Of a stretch of 64,000 bases of DNA, positions 33,697 through 43,080 are shown piece after piece. The stretch is from assembly GCA_907163375.1 (NCBI GenBank), contig CAJQUW010005328.1, positions 62,001-126,000 of the forward strand, given 5' to 3'. The translations under genes and the position numbers were made by a program. The notes under the pieces are model-generated. The model ran no database searches and was not told where the DNA came from. It saw only the letters and a list, made by a program, of their open reading frames with translations. Position 1 is the first letter of the stretch. Each line of letters opens with the position of its first letter. The stretch comes from Prostheceraeus crozeri (Eukaryota > Platyhelminthes > Polycladida > Euryleptidae).

Positions 33697-34985
33697 TTAA
33701 ACGCCTCGTAGTAGTGCACGTAGTAGTGCACATGAGGGAACATGGCCATAAACAGGAGATGCATGCATAAATAATGATGTTATTAAGGCATGATAGACCT
33801 GAGGAAGTTTTTTAGATGCAACAATATTCTTTAAACTGCGAATGATATGGAGACGACCAGAAGCACGAAATAAGATGCTGGAAAACTGCAAAGACCAACT
33901 CAATGACTTCGAAAAGCGAAAGAAGGTGAGTGCTGAATTATCATTTCTCTACACTTGCTGTGATTAAGTCTCAGTTCAGCGTTGCGAAATTGAAGTTCGA
34001 TGCAGCTGAAAGGAATGATGTTGCTATCCTTTACACCTTCAGTAAGTGTAACGTCGTCAGCGTAGCATACTGAATGAACAGTGCAGTTATATTCTGTGAA
34101 CATAATTGATCACATGTACGCTGCAAAGACAAAGGGGCCCAAAACGAATCCTTGAGGCACACCCGATGGTACATTCACAATTCTACCACATGAATTCATC
34201 GCCTTAACTCGAAATCGTCGATCAGATAGATAAGAGAGAGAGAATGACTTTATTTGACTCACATTTAAAATCCGTGAGAGCATTACATACAATTATAATT
34301 CACACAAATTAGCTACATGAAACTTCACATGTTATGAGCAGCACAAAATTTGATGAAGGATTCACCAAATCGTTTGGTCTTTGCGCGAGGACATTTCAAT
34401 GAACATCTATTGCGAGTCATTACATTGGGACAAGGCCGCTCTTCAAAAATAATTCGAATTAACATCTTTTTCAATTTTTCTAAATAGTTTTCCGCATGAT
34501 GCATCGGCAACGGTAAACAAGCGAGACTGATTCATTTCACGCACAATTATTCGTAAAATACGCTTCTCAATGAGGACAGGAGATTTTTGTAGATATAATG
34601 TTAAATTACAAAAAGCGGGATATGCATATAGTATAAGAGAACGTATGAAAGCAACATATGCACGAAAAATAAGTTCGGGGGGACAGTCGCAGAGCTTCAA
34701 ATTTCTTATTAAGTAAATACGACGTGAGGCAGTACTGATAATGTTACTTATGTGGGCATTCCATCTCATGGTAGATGAAAAGGTCAACCCTAAAACTTTC
34801 AATTCTTCTACCTGAGGTAAAAGTACACCTTGCTGTACAATCACAGGGTCAATTGTCACAGATTTCCTCGTCACAATTTCCATTGTTTTACATTTTGATA
34901 TATTCAACGGTAGATGGCTTGCCTCAGACCAACTGAGACAATGATCCCATTCCTGTTGAAGTCTATCGTCAGAAGCGCTTCTCAT
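33697..34985 (-). mobile_element. Two nested LINE fragments
   Basis: Outer element: RT with VPSGVPQGFVLGPFVFA (34110-34290, motif B) and CYADDVTLT (33900-34100, motif C), continuing to 33697. Inner element: 34230-34985, a thumb-region frame with HLPLNISKCKTMEI, ELKVLGLTFSS and FRAYVAFIRSLILYA. The inner element ends in AATAAA and a CTCTCTCTC tail (minus strand, about 34235-34260) placed directly against the outer element's LSYLSDRRFRVK. The inner copy is therefore a 5'-truncated LINE inserted into an older LINE. Both are inactive. Confidence 0.65.
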
Positions 34986-35027
34986 GAAATGGAGAATCGT
35001 AACGTCATCTTCGTAACGTTAAACATA

Positions 35028-35335
35028 ACATGAACTGTGAAACAAAAGACGTCATTTATGCATTGCAATGTCAGGGATGTGAAGCTACATACATCGGTCA
35101 AACTGGTGACTCATTACGAGCAAGAGTCCGGGTGCATCGGCAACAGATTCGCGACGACAATGACCGATCTCTTTACGTTAGTAATCACATTTTTAATTGC
35201 GCTCATGATTCAGAGTTGGTTCCGTGTTATGCCAATTCTCAAATTGCCACCTAACTGTGCAAGAACATACCGCGAAGAGAAAGAGAAATTATGTATAAAA
35301 ATCATAAAACTATCGCTAAATCGAGATATGTAAAC
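35028..35335 (+). mobile_element. PLE GIY-YIG endonuclease fragment
   Basis: DVIYALQCQGCEATYIGQTG is a GIY-YIG core with the PLE-type paired cysteines. It is followed by SLRARVRVHRQQIRDD (catalytic Arg region) and LYVSNHIFNCA. A frameshift near 35250 separates the C-terminal NCARTYREEKEKLCIKIIK. The downstream tail leads to a degenerate hammerhead-like core at 35486-35515. The RT is absent. Confidence 0.7.
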
Positions 35336-35485
35336 TGCCATGTATTGAAATTTATCTCTGCCTACATAGATATTAATTTGAGATTTTGTTGACATCGTAT
35401 TACTTTAACTTTTCTTATATATCTAAGTTACATTAGTTGGATGTATATGAAAGATATTTGATTCTGTGACTAAATCATTTATGCC

Positions 35486-35515
35486 CTTGAGAAGCCTGCA
35501 ACAGGCAGAAACCGG
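35486..35515 (+). ncRNA. Degenerate hammerhead-like core
   Basis: CTTGAGA in the CUGANGA position, stem CCTG-CAA-CAGG, then GAAACCGG. The first box carries changes expected to inactivate it. It lies in the 3' tail of the PLE fragment at 35028. Confidence 0.35.
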
Positions 35516-35578
35516 TCGGGCTGTTTCAGTTATCTGGCTTGTTTTTCTTTTATCTTTTGGGTGTCGTATTACTTTACA

Positions 35579-35747
35579 TTATATATATATACATATATAT
35601 ATATATACCATAAATGAAAAGACTCAAAGAAAAGTCATTACTTCCCGACCGGCTTCTGCCTTCTGCCTGGATTGGTAGAAAAGTAATGCATTTTCTTTGA
35701 GTCTTTTCATTTATGGTATTATTTCATTTTGATCCATTTTCCTATTT

Positions 35748-35782
<35 letters not shown>

Positions 35783-35919
35783 ATCAAGTAATAGAATAAA
35801 TCAAAATGGTAAATAATATAAAAACCAAAAAAGCACTCAAGGAAAAGTCAAAAGTACCAAAATTCCAGGTATTCCTGGAATTTTGGTACTTTTGACTTTT
35901 CCTTGAGTGCTTTTTTTGG

Positions 35920-35950
<31 letters not shown>

Positions 35951-35960
35951 CCAAAGTTTG
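35579..35960. repeat. (TA)n tracts with two near-perfect hairpins
   Basis: TA microsatellites at about 35579-35607, 35750-35780 and 35925-35951 flank two inverted repeats. The first (35606-35720) pairs ATAAATGAAAAGACTCAAAG with its complement, and its loop includes a CCGACCGG-type piece. The second (35817-35926) has ~53-bp arms around a 4-base loop. There is no coding content. Confidence 0.8.
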
Positions 35961-36303
35961 GAGGAAAAACTGAAAACTCGGTACTCAATCATCAGCCAAA
36001 GCTAAGGAACGAATTTTACGTAGTTAAAATACTGAAGTAAATATGCAATCGGAGAAACCGCGACCTTTACAATTTAAAGAAATATACAGTTACAATAGAA
36101 GAATATGCATTCGGTGTTTATCGTGACCTCTGCAAAGCATGACACAAAGAAAGTTAGTGTCTTGATAGCAAATCCTTATTTCGGTGCCTGCATTTGGAGA
36201 CACGTTCATTTCGTTTGTTGAGTAGATTATCACCGTCGTGGTCAAAAATAAAAAATTTCTCGCTGAGACAAAGGTCGCACCTTTTCGTTACTTGGTTGGT
36301 GTG

Positions 36304-36834
36304 TTAACAAACTTTTTTGATCCTCCACTTTACTATTGTATTGAAACCTGCTTCCTTCAGCCTCCAATAATCCTTAAAAAGTTCAGTTTCATGCTTGTAT
36401 TTTTCATGGGAAAACAACTTCTTGTGGTTAGCGTATCTGAACTTGAATGAACTTTCGCAAATACCCTGATATCTTCCATTCTGACCATTACAAGTAATTT
36501 GGGCCTCATTCACAATGTTGTTTGCTAGAACGTTATTTTGAAAAGGGCATTTTTCTTTGTTCATGCAATTGCATTCCCTCCGATCTTTGCCATTTTCTTC
36601 TTTGCTCAATATTCTCCGGTTATGGGCGTTTATGATCGATTTTATGTTGGGCATGCAGCTATAGCTCACTTTGAGAGTGTTTCTATCAAAGATCCTTTGA
36701 AATCTGGTGCCATCTCTGAAATGTTTGTCAAGGAGTTCCAAAAAGCGATTGTTGCCACGGTTCTCCTGTAAGGTGAATTGAACCAAATTATCTGCCTTGT
36801 TGCATTCCCTTCTGAAAATAGTTTTCTTTAACAA
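36304..36834 (-). mobile_element. PLE-type GIY-YIG endonuclease fragment
   Basis: Uninterrupted 176-residue frame. FDRNTLKVSYSCMPNIKSII is a conserved lead-in, followed by a Cys-rich ECNCMNKEKCPF segment, NIVNEAQITC, YQGICESSFKFRYANHKK (GIY-YIG helix with Arg) and ELFKDYWRLKEAG. The expected Y-I-G residues read Y-Q-G, so the active site may be altered. No start codon at a sensible place and no reverse transcriptase were found, so it is a C-terminal fragment. It belongs to a different PLE lineage from those at 25529 and 58930. Confidence 0.65.
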
Positions 36835-37124
36835 TAATGCAGAGCATTTTTAACAGAGGTGCTTTGATTTTGCTGCTGATGGTGTTCGGGTTTATAGAGA
36901 AAACCCTTATAGTATTCAATCACAATGTCTAGTCACGTTATTGATACATTTTCAGATTGATGATTCAGATGTTGAACATTCATTTTGCATTGAATACTTT
37001 AGAATTCATAAATCGCAAATAATTGATTTACGCGTTACTAGATGATCAATTAACGCTCACACTTGTCACTGTTTCAGCAGACATCAGCACCAATGGCCTC
37101 CATAGACACGCCATGGTCATGAGT

Positions 37125-37890
37125 GAGTGACTTCAGTATCTAAACAGGTGCATTCGATATATTCGACATAGTCGCAAGGGTGAATTCAATTTGTAAATCA
37201 CCTCAAACTTTAAATTAACAAAATGTATGCGACTTTCAGCAAATGTGGATCAAATCACTCTATAGCAGAGAAGTACAGTCTCTGAAATCGTGTGATTGAT
37301 CACGATTACCCATCAGAATGTCTTCCTTTTCAAAAAAAGATGCATTAGAATTGTTTAGATGATTCGATGCAAAAGAAAGATGCATTATCTAAGTCGCAAT
37401 AGTTGAAATGGAATCGCCCGCTCCAATTACTAAAACAAATACATGCACACGCAAATTGAAAACGAACAAGTTCAGCAACAATCAATAGCCATTTTAATGC
37501 AGCCGCATCTGTTTCACCACAACACCAATAATCATCATGCATATATTCTACACGAGTGTGGTGAAGTCCCATCTGTTTGAATTAATTCCATTGAAAGAAA
37601 AGGTTTCACATATTTCACACATTTAGTCAACGTTGCATCTCACATATCTTCGCAGAATCATGAAAGACACTAATTGAGTTATTGAATCTCAACGAAGCGA
37701 ACATGTCCCCCAAGATGGGTTCCACGATGATGTTCCAAACAATTACCTTTCATACAAAAGTTTGAGGCGACAAGCATTCCCAACATGTTTCATCTCTAGA
37801 CAAATCAATATATAGAAAAATGTCCCCTAGTCTTCAATGAGTCAGAAACAGAGCGAATAGAACACTCAAAAAACGAAACGACTTTGTTAC
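37125..37890. repeat. Zinc-finger cluster flank repeat, copy D
   Basis: Matches copies B and C more distantly. Landmarks are CAAAATGTATGCGACTTTC, GTGTGATTGATCACGATTA, GGAATCGCCCGCTCCAATTA and CAATCAATAGCCATTTTAAT. It sits just downstream of the exon at 37895-38848. Confidence 0.75.
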
Positions 37891-37894
37891 CTCT

Positions 37895-38848
37895 TCACTG
37901 TTGTGTATTCGCTGATGCGTCAAATTTCTTGGCTCTGAAAACGACTTCACAACGTACCGGCTTGCCACCTTTGTGTATCCGCTCATGTGCAACTAAATTA
38001 GAAGAACTTACGAAAGACTTCCCGCATGTCTCACAGATGAACGGCCTGTAACCAGTGTGTATCCGCTCATGCTTTTTCAGAGAGCTTAGATCTGCGAAAG
38101 ACTTCCTGCATGTCTCACAAATAAACGGCCTGTCACTTGTGTGTACCCACTCATGTCTAACCAAGTCGCTTTTTTGGGTAAACGACCTCCCGCATGTCTT
38201 ACAAATGTGAGGTCTGACACCTGTGTGTATTCGCTCATGCCTAGCCAAATCAGAGGAGTTTAAAAACGACTTCCCGCATGTCTCACACATAAACGGCCTT
38301 TCAATAGTGTGGATCCGCTGATGCCTCGCCAAATAAAAAGAGTTGACAAACGACTTCTCGCATATCTCACAAATAAATGCCTTCTCACCGGTGTGTATCC
38401 ACCGATGTCTTTTCAGAGAACTTAAATCTGTAAACGACTTTCCGCATGTCTCACAAATGAATGGTCTGTCACCTGTGTGTACCCGCATATGCCTTATCAA
38501 AGCACTTTGATCTGCAAACGACTTTCCGCATGTCTTACAAATGAATGGCCTGTCACCTGTGTGTATCCGCTGATGCCTTTTCAAACTACTGGAAGATGCA
38601 AACGACTTTCCGCATGTCTCACAAATGAACGGCCTGTCACCTGTATGAATCCGTTGATGCCTCACCAAGATGTTGTTTTCGGTAGACGATATCTCGCACG
38701 ACTCACAGGTGAACGGTCTGTCACCAGTGTGTATTCGCTCATGCCTTATCAGAGAACTAGAATCTGCTAACGACTTTCCGCATGTCTCACAAATGAAGTC
38801 TTTGGCTAGACTATTCACTGCTGATGCATTGTTCATCTTCATAAGGAC
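37895..38848 (-). CDS. C2H2 zinc-finger protein, terminal exon, ten fingers
   Basis: Ten C2H2 fingers plus a C-terminal degenerate eleventh repeat ending DASANTQQ, related to the tail of the nine-finger gene. Finger 2 keeps the zinc ligands but lacks the core phenylalanine (CEISSTENNIL), so it may fold poorly. Most linkers are HTGDRP. The leader is MNNASAVNSLAKD. The exon start at 38848 is inferred; the acceptor here is TTTTAG where the three paralogues have TTTCAG. Expected nuclear DNA-binding protein, target unknown. Confidence 0.85.
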   Translation of the reverse strand, partial: VLMKMNNASAVNSLAKDFICETCGKSLADSSSLIRHERIHTGDRPFTCESCEISSTENNILVRHQRIHTGDRPFICETCGKSFASSSSLKRHQRIHTGDRPFICKTCGKSFADQSALIRHMRVHTGDRPFICETCGKSFTDLSSLKRHRWIHTGEKAFICEICEKSFVNSFYLARHQRIHTIERPFMCETCGKSFLNSSDLARHERIHTGVRPHICKTCGRSFTQKSDLVRHEWVHTSDRPFICETCRKSFADLSSLKKHERIHTGYRPFICETCGKSFVSSSNLVAHERIHKGGKPVRCEVVFRAKKFDASANTQQ

Positions 38849-38987
38849 CTAAAACAACAAAAACAAGAACATTATGAACCAAGAAAAAATGGTTTCAAAT
38901 ATGCATCATTACGATATAGGATCATTCCATTCGAAAAAGTACACATTCAACACATTCAATGAAATATAAAGAAGTTAACTCTCAGAA

Positions 38988-39163
38988 AAATCATAGAATC
39001 ATAGACACAGAATAACACATAGATAATTTAAGTCAATTACCAGACATAGTGGTCACAGAAATAGGAGATTTTTGTGAAATCTCCTATTTCTGTGACCACA
39101 ATGTCTGGTAATTGACTTAAAGAATCTCTATTATTCTATCTCTTCTGTGTCTGTGATTCTATG
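38988..39163. repeat. Hairpin repeat linked to hammerhead-like tail
   Basis: Arms about 38988-39072 and 39079-39163 with a very short loop. They share GGTCACAGAAATAGGAGATTT and ATGTCTGGTAATTGACTTA-type segments. The right arm runs on directly into the hammerhead-like core at 39229. This resembles the insertion at 1061-1780 and suggests another PLE-type non-autonomous copy. Confidence 0.65.
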
Positions 39164-39228
39164 CATGCAAAATGTTTTTAATCCTTGTACCATTTGAATT
39201 TTATATATTTTTGTATTTCTTTCTATTC

Positions 39229-39273
39229 CTGATGAAGGATAAGAGTGGCTGTTCCACTCTTATCCGAAACCGG
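39229..39273 (+). ncRNA. Hammerhead-ribozyme-like core
   Basis: CTGATGA (39229-39235), a stem II of about 12-13 perfect base pairs (AGGATAAGAGTGG with CCACTCTTATCC), then GAAACCGG (from 39266). The cleanest core and strongest stem II in the window. Stem III partner and cleavage site were not located. Confidence 0.5.
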
Positions 39274-39553
39274 TAGAATAAACATTTAATAACATCATCT
39301 TCGAGACCTATTACGACGTTCTCGCAAACATCATATCCGGAGTACATGTTCAAATAGCTCATAGATATTCAAGACAGTAAAAATAGCTTACGAGCTGCGT
39401 GCACAGATAGCAGAGCCAGAGAGCAATCCAACCTTCTACCTCGAGGGCAGTCGACCGAATGATGTGCTTCAGTGCTCCCATATAATCAATCTAACATTTT
39501 TCCTGTTTGTGGCTCAGATATTGATGCTCAATTTAGCGAGCTTCTCTCCAAAC

Positions 39554-39559
39554 ATTGCG
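39554..39559 (+). repeat. Left 6-bp target-site duplication, ATTGCG
   Basis: ATTGCG immediately precedes the Polinton and recurs at 56522-56527. Six bases is the known Polinton target duplication length. Confidence 0.9.
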
Positions 39560-40308
39560 AGCAATAGGAAGAAGACAGCTCCAGGACACCGAAAAATTCA
39601 GAAAAATTGGTATTTTTAAAAAAACGACTAAATTCATGAATTTTGGTCATTATTTCAGGTTATGAAGACCTAAATTCATAAATTTAGGCGTTTTTAAAAA
39701 TACCCAATTTTTCAAATTTTTCAAAATCTCAAATTTGAGAATTACAATTTTTACCTTGAAAATCATGACCGTTCCAGGACACCGAAAAAATCATAAAAGT
39801 TAAGAATCTCAAATTTGTGATTGTAATTTTTTCTCTCTCTCTTGCTCAAATCATGACCGTTCCAGGACACAACATCAAAAAAATTGGTATTTTTAAAAAC
39901 GTCTAAATTCATGAATTTTATCCATTTTCAGGTTTTAAAATATGAGATAACTAAAACTATGCGTCTAAAAATATTTCTTTAAAAATGGAAGATACCTCGG
40001 AAATGGAAGGAATAAAAGTGAAAGAAACCGCAAGAATATATCCTTCGTTATCATATGAACGTAGTTCTACTTTAATGGACATTGAAAAAATGAATAAAGA
40101 AAAACATAAAGATAGAGTACGTTATCAGACAGATAAGGAATCTCAATTATTATTAAGATTAGAGCATTATAAAAAATTAAGAAAGAGATGGAGTAAAGTT
40201 AAGAATGTAACACAAGGAATTGGCATATTCTTAACAATAAGTTTAGGAGTATTTACAATTGTCATTTCATCTGGCGTTCTTACAAGTCCTGTTGTTGCTA
40301 CTGCTCTG
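39560..40308 (+). repeat. Polinton left terminal inverted repeat
   Basis: Complementary to 55685-56521, differing mainly by one missing subterminal unit and single-base changes. It contains subterminal motifs GACNGNTCCAGGACAC at 39574-39589, 39767-39782 and 39855-39870. Homology stops inside the membrane-protein frame at about 40308. Confidence 0.9.
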
Positions 40309-40311
40309 TGA
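39985..40311 (+). pseudogene. Truncated TIR copy of membrane-protein gene
   Basis: Starts with ATG in the same position as the full gene of the right TIR (55445-56011) and agrees with it at almost every residue up to PVVATAL. It then stops because the TIR homology ends. It keeps the N-terminal half, the basic coiled-coil stretch and the first hydrophobic segment, and loses the rest. It is a by-product of TIR duplication or conversion and is unlikely to be functional. Confidence 0.75.
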
Positions 40312-40464
40312 AACAATGAGATTTTAATTGTACGTTAGGCAAGTTGTTTCAAATCTTGCCAGTGAGTCAGCACACCCGTATGACGTTAAGACATCTGACA
40401 GCTGTACTGTTTTCATTTCTCTCTCTCGTCTGTCATTGTATCGTGTGCTGCGCTGTGATCAGTC

Positions 40465-41132
40465 ATGACACAAGAAGTTATCGAAGAGCAGTCAAACATC
40501 ATTGCTACCTTTCCGGAGTTATTTGCAGAAATTTCATAACGATATATTTCCAATGATAAGAAGGAAGAATATAACACTTTCATCATTGAACAAATGGAGA
40601 AATTTCCTATTATTTTTGACCTTACATTTTTTGATAAGGAAAGAAAACGGAGAAGAAAAGCAAAACGCTTACTCGTGAAAGAAAAGAAAGAGAAAGGGGG
40701 GAAAAGATTGACGACCTTCATCATCAATTATCGACGTCTTTATCTACCCGATATGAATTTGTGGATTCCTTAGAAGACTTTGTTGAGCCTTCAGGAGATA
40801 CTGATAAAGACATTGCAAATTCAAATACTCTTTATGTGATGGAGAAGAAAAATAACGTTATTAACATACTGATGAAAATCTACCTCCGAAAACACGCGAA
40901 TTATTTACTGGATCTGTGTGAAAAGGATAAGGCATACTTTCAACATTTATTGCAAAGTAATAACATTTCTTATTCAAGGACTGAAATTGCATTTGCAATT
41001 AAATTAGGTAAGATGGCATCTATTTTTCCAAAGATTTGTAGACTAAATGTACCCTTACGTTTTTTGAAATCGAATTTATCATTGTTAGAAGATTGTCTTC
41101 GGAAATATGAAAGCTTTTGGAAAGAAGCTTAA
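40465..41132 (+). pseudogene. Unidentified Polinton gene, broken
   Basis: Starts MTQEVIEEQSNII and meets a stop after about 24 codons, then continues in frame through a strongly basic patch (KERKRRRKAKR, about 40630-40665). A frameshift near 40690-40700 leads to the frame that ends at 41132. The C-terminal 120 residues look like a compact helical domain (SYSRTEIAFAIKLGKMASIF; LRFLKSNLSLLEDCLRKY). I do not recognise the family. Its position beside the protease suggests an accessory or regulatory gene. The basic patch would allow nucleic-acid binding or nuclear targeting, but this is inference. Confidence 0.5.
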
Positions 41133-41259
41133 AAGAAACTTAAAAGTAGTAGTAGCTGATTATATTTTCTTTTACTGGAGAACGAAAATTCGTTGTCCAC
41201 GGTGTGGACATGTTGTTAATGCAATTTGTAATCTTATAGTTAATAACCGATTGTTTTAA
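41107..41259 (+). CDS. Small CPRCGH protein (50 aa)
   Basis: A 50-residue frame with a proper ATG that overlaps the end of the preceding gene by 26 bp. A lysine-rich start (MKAFGKKLKRNLK) leads into an aromatic VADYIFFYWRT stretch and a CPRCGH motif, with one more cysteine downstream. Two close cysteines plus His resemble half of a zinc ribbon, so metal binding is possible but unproven. A damaged second copy follows at 41262-41363. I know of no named family. Confidence 0.5.
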   Translation: MKAFGKKLKRNLKVVVADYIFFYWRTKIRCPRCGHVVNAICNLIVNNRLF

Positions 41260-41261
41260 AG

Positions 41262-41363
41262 AAGTTGAAAGGTAGTAGCTGATTTTACTTTCTTTTACTG
41301 GAGAACGATAATTCCTTGTCCACGATGTGGACATCAATATTTGTAGACTTGTGTGGTTGCATT
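41262..41363 (+). pseudogene. Second, damaged copy of the CPRCGH segment
   Basis: Tandem partner of 41138-41210 at DNA level (GTAGTAGCTGATT, TTCTTTTACTGGAGAACGA, CCACG(G/A)TGTGGACAT). The VVAD, FFYWRT and CPRCGH parts are kept, but the upstream frame has stops and a stop follows shortly after CGH. It arose by local tandem duplication. Confidence 0.6.
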
Positions 41364-41451
41364 TTTGTGAATACACATACTGAAATATCCATGTGTTGTT
41401 TTTAATTTCACATTTACGGGAATATAATAGAAACAATTTATCTCATGTAAA

Positions 41452-41643
41452 ATGACTGGCCTGACCGAGTTCTTGAAAATATATGGCAAACAAACAACAA
41501 CGAATTTTAATCTAAAGAAAATTGCTAATCAATTGGGAATAAAGAATTTTCACATATTCATCAGAAATGAATTGCAGTTGATTAAAGATGTGCGAAGCAC
41601 TAGCTCTGCTAATAAACCGATTCCTTACAATGTCACTTTTTAA
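41452..41643 (+). pseudogene. Duplicated N-terminus of the protease
   Basis: Sixty-three residues starting MTGLTEFLKIYGKQTTTNF, nearly the same as the first ~45 residues of the protease at 41773. It then diverges and stops without any catalytic residue. A partial tandem duplication separates the two. It may be a dead relic, or a short decoy or regulatory peptide, which cannot be judged here. Confidence 0.7.
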
Positions 41644-41772
41644 TTTAGATTAAATTAAATCATTTCAAAATCGAATAAGTAGTAAGAAGAGTCATCATTA
41701 TGCGACAGTTTTAAATCAATACCCCCCTTCTGACTTCTAGGGGTCCCTATCAGAAATTTTTTTTATTATAAA

Positions 41773-42240
41773 ATGTCTTGCATTACCGAGTTCTTAAAAT
41801 TATATGGAACGCAAACAACTACAAATTTTCCTCTGAAGAAAATTGCTAATCAATTGGGAATAAAGAACTTTCACATATTGATGAGAGACGAGTTACAATT
41901 GATCAATAATCAGCCAACTGTAAATTTCATAACAAATCTTCACACGTCAGATCAAAAAGGAGTACATTGGTCAGCAGGACAAGGAAATATAAACTGTTCT
42001 AATTATCATTTCGACCGCCCAGAGGCTGAGAACTATTGGTTCGACTCTTATCGACTTCCCCCTACAAATAAAGTCAAAGAATTACTTGGCAATGGAACTT
42101 ATAATACATTTCAAATTCAAACACCAGGAACAACTTATTGCGGTCAATTATGTCTTTCTGTTTTACTTAAATTACAAAAAGGAGTACCACTTCTTGATAT
42201 TATGTTAGAATTGAATAATAATAATGATAATGATAATTAA
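41773..42240 (+). CDS. PRO: Adenain-like cysteine protease
   Basis: Intact 155-residue frame with a good ATG. Motifs of the adenovirus-type maturation protease (clan CE) are in order: GVHWSA with the catalytic His, NYWFDSYRLPP with the acidic residue, and a C-terminal TYCGQLCLSVL containing the oxyanion Gln and nucleophile Cys. In Polintons it is expected to process virion proteins during assembly. Length is somewhat short of the usual 180-220. The tail ends in an Asn/Asp-rich run. The stop shares a TTAA with the stop of the convergent integrase. It is the best preserved catalytic gene of this Polinton. Confidence 0.85.
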   Translation: MSCITEFLKLYGTQTTTNFPLKKIANQLGIKNFHILMRDELQLINNQPTVNFITNLHTSDQKGVHWSAGQGNINCSNYHFDRPEAENYWFDSYRLPPTNKVKELLGNGTYNTFQIQTPGTTYCGQLCLSVLLKLQKGVPLLDIMLELNNNNDNDN

Positions 42241-43045
42241 AAATCACTTCGTTGTAATTCATTTTGATAAAATCGGCCTCTGATATCTTCATCATCCAAA
42301 TCTTTGATTTCGTAAGTAATCGGATAAGTTTGATTTATTTTACAAACTTCAAATATTTCTTTAGTCCAATAACCAACAAAGCCTTTTTCAAATTTGTTCT
42401 TATACTTAAATATTCTAACTCTATCTCCAATTTTAAATTTCGGCTTACGTTTCTGCAAATTCGAATTACTCTCATTCGAATAATTATTTTCGAATATTTT
42501 TTTCGTATTAAATCAGGATCGTCAGAAGCCTTCTTTGGAGTTTCTTCAATACCTGAATGAATCTGATTGTTATTATCCTCAACAATTCCTGGTAATATCT
42601 TCAACCATTTCTGATTTCCTTGTTCTGTAAATTTCTTAAATAATTTATTTTTTAATGATCTATTGAATCTTTCTATCACTACAGCTTTTCCTGCATTTTC
42701 AGTTGAATAAACAGTTTCAAATAGTGGCTGACATTTCTGTTATAAAACTCCGATCCCTTGTCAAGAAACAATTTTTTTGGCTTTCTATCAGTTTCTTTAA
42801 AGATTTCTTCAAACGCATATTTAACTGATAGACCACTTTTATTTTTTTAAAGGCTTCACCCAAGCGTATCGTGTATATAAATCTATAACGGTCAATGCGT
42901 ATTTATAATCAGAATCATTCGGCATATGAATAAGATCAGCACTCCAAATATCATCTTTATTAAATACTTTTACTTTCAATAAATATTTAGGCCTTCTGTA
43001 TTCTTTATGAATTTCAGACGCGCAGCGGCTTGGGTCATTCGACAT
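42237..43045 (-). pseudogene. INT: Retrovirus-type integrase, broken
   Basis: DDE integrase that would insert the element. First catalytic Asp in DIWSADLIHMP, then VIDLYTRYAWVKPLK (frame 42839-43045). Second Asp in FLDKGSEFYN (about 42745-42770). Glu in VIERFNRSLK (about 42665-42680). The C-terminal KFKIGDRVRIFKYK to EIKDLDDEDI segment is the chromodomain-like DNA-binding tail. Frameshifts lie near 42715 and near 42460-42480. The second Asp and the Glu are about 29 residues apart where 35 is usual, suggesting a small deletion. The N-terminal HHCC zinc region is not visible. Not functional as read. Confidence 0.8.
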
Positions 43046-43080
43046 TTCAGACGCGTAGGTTTCAGAGTTATGAGTTTCAT

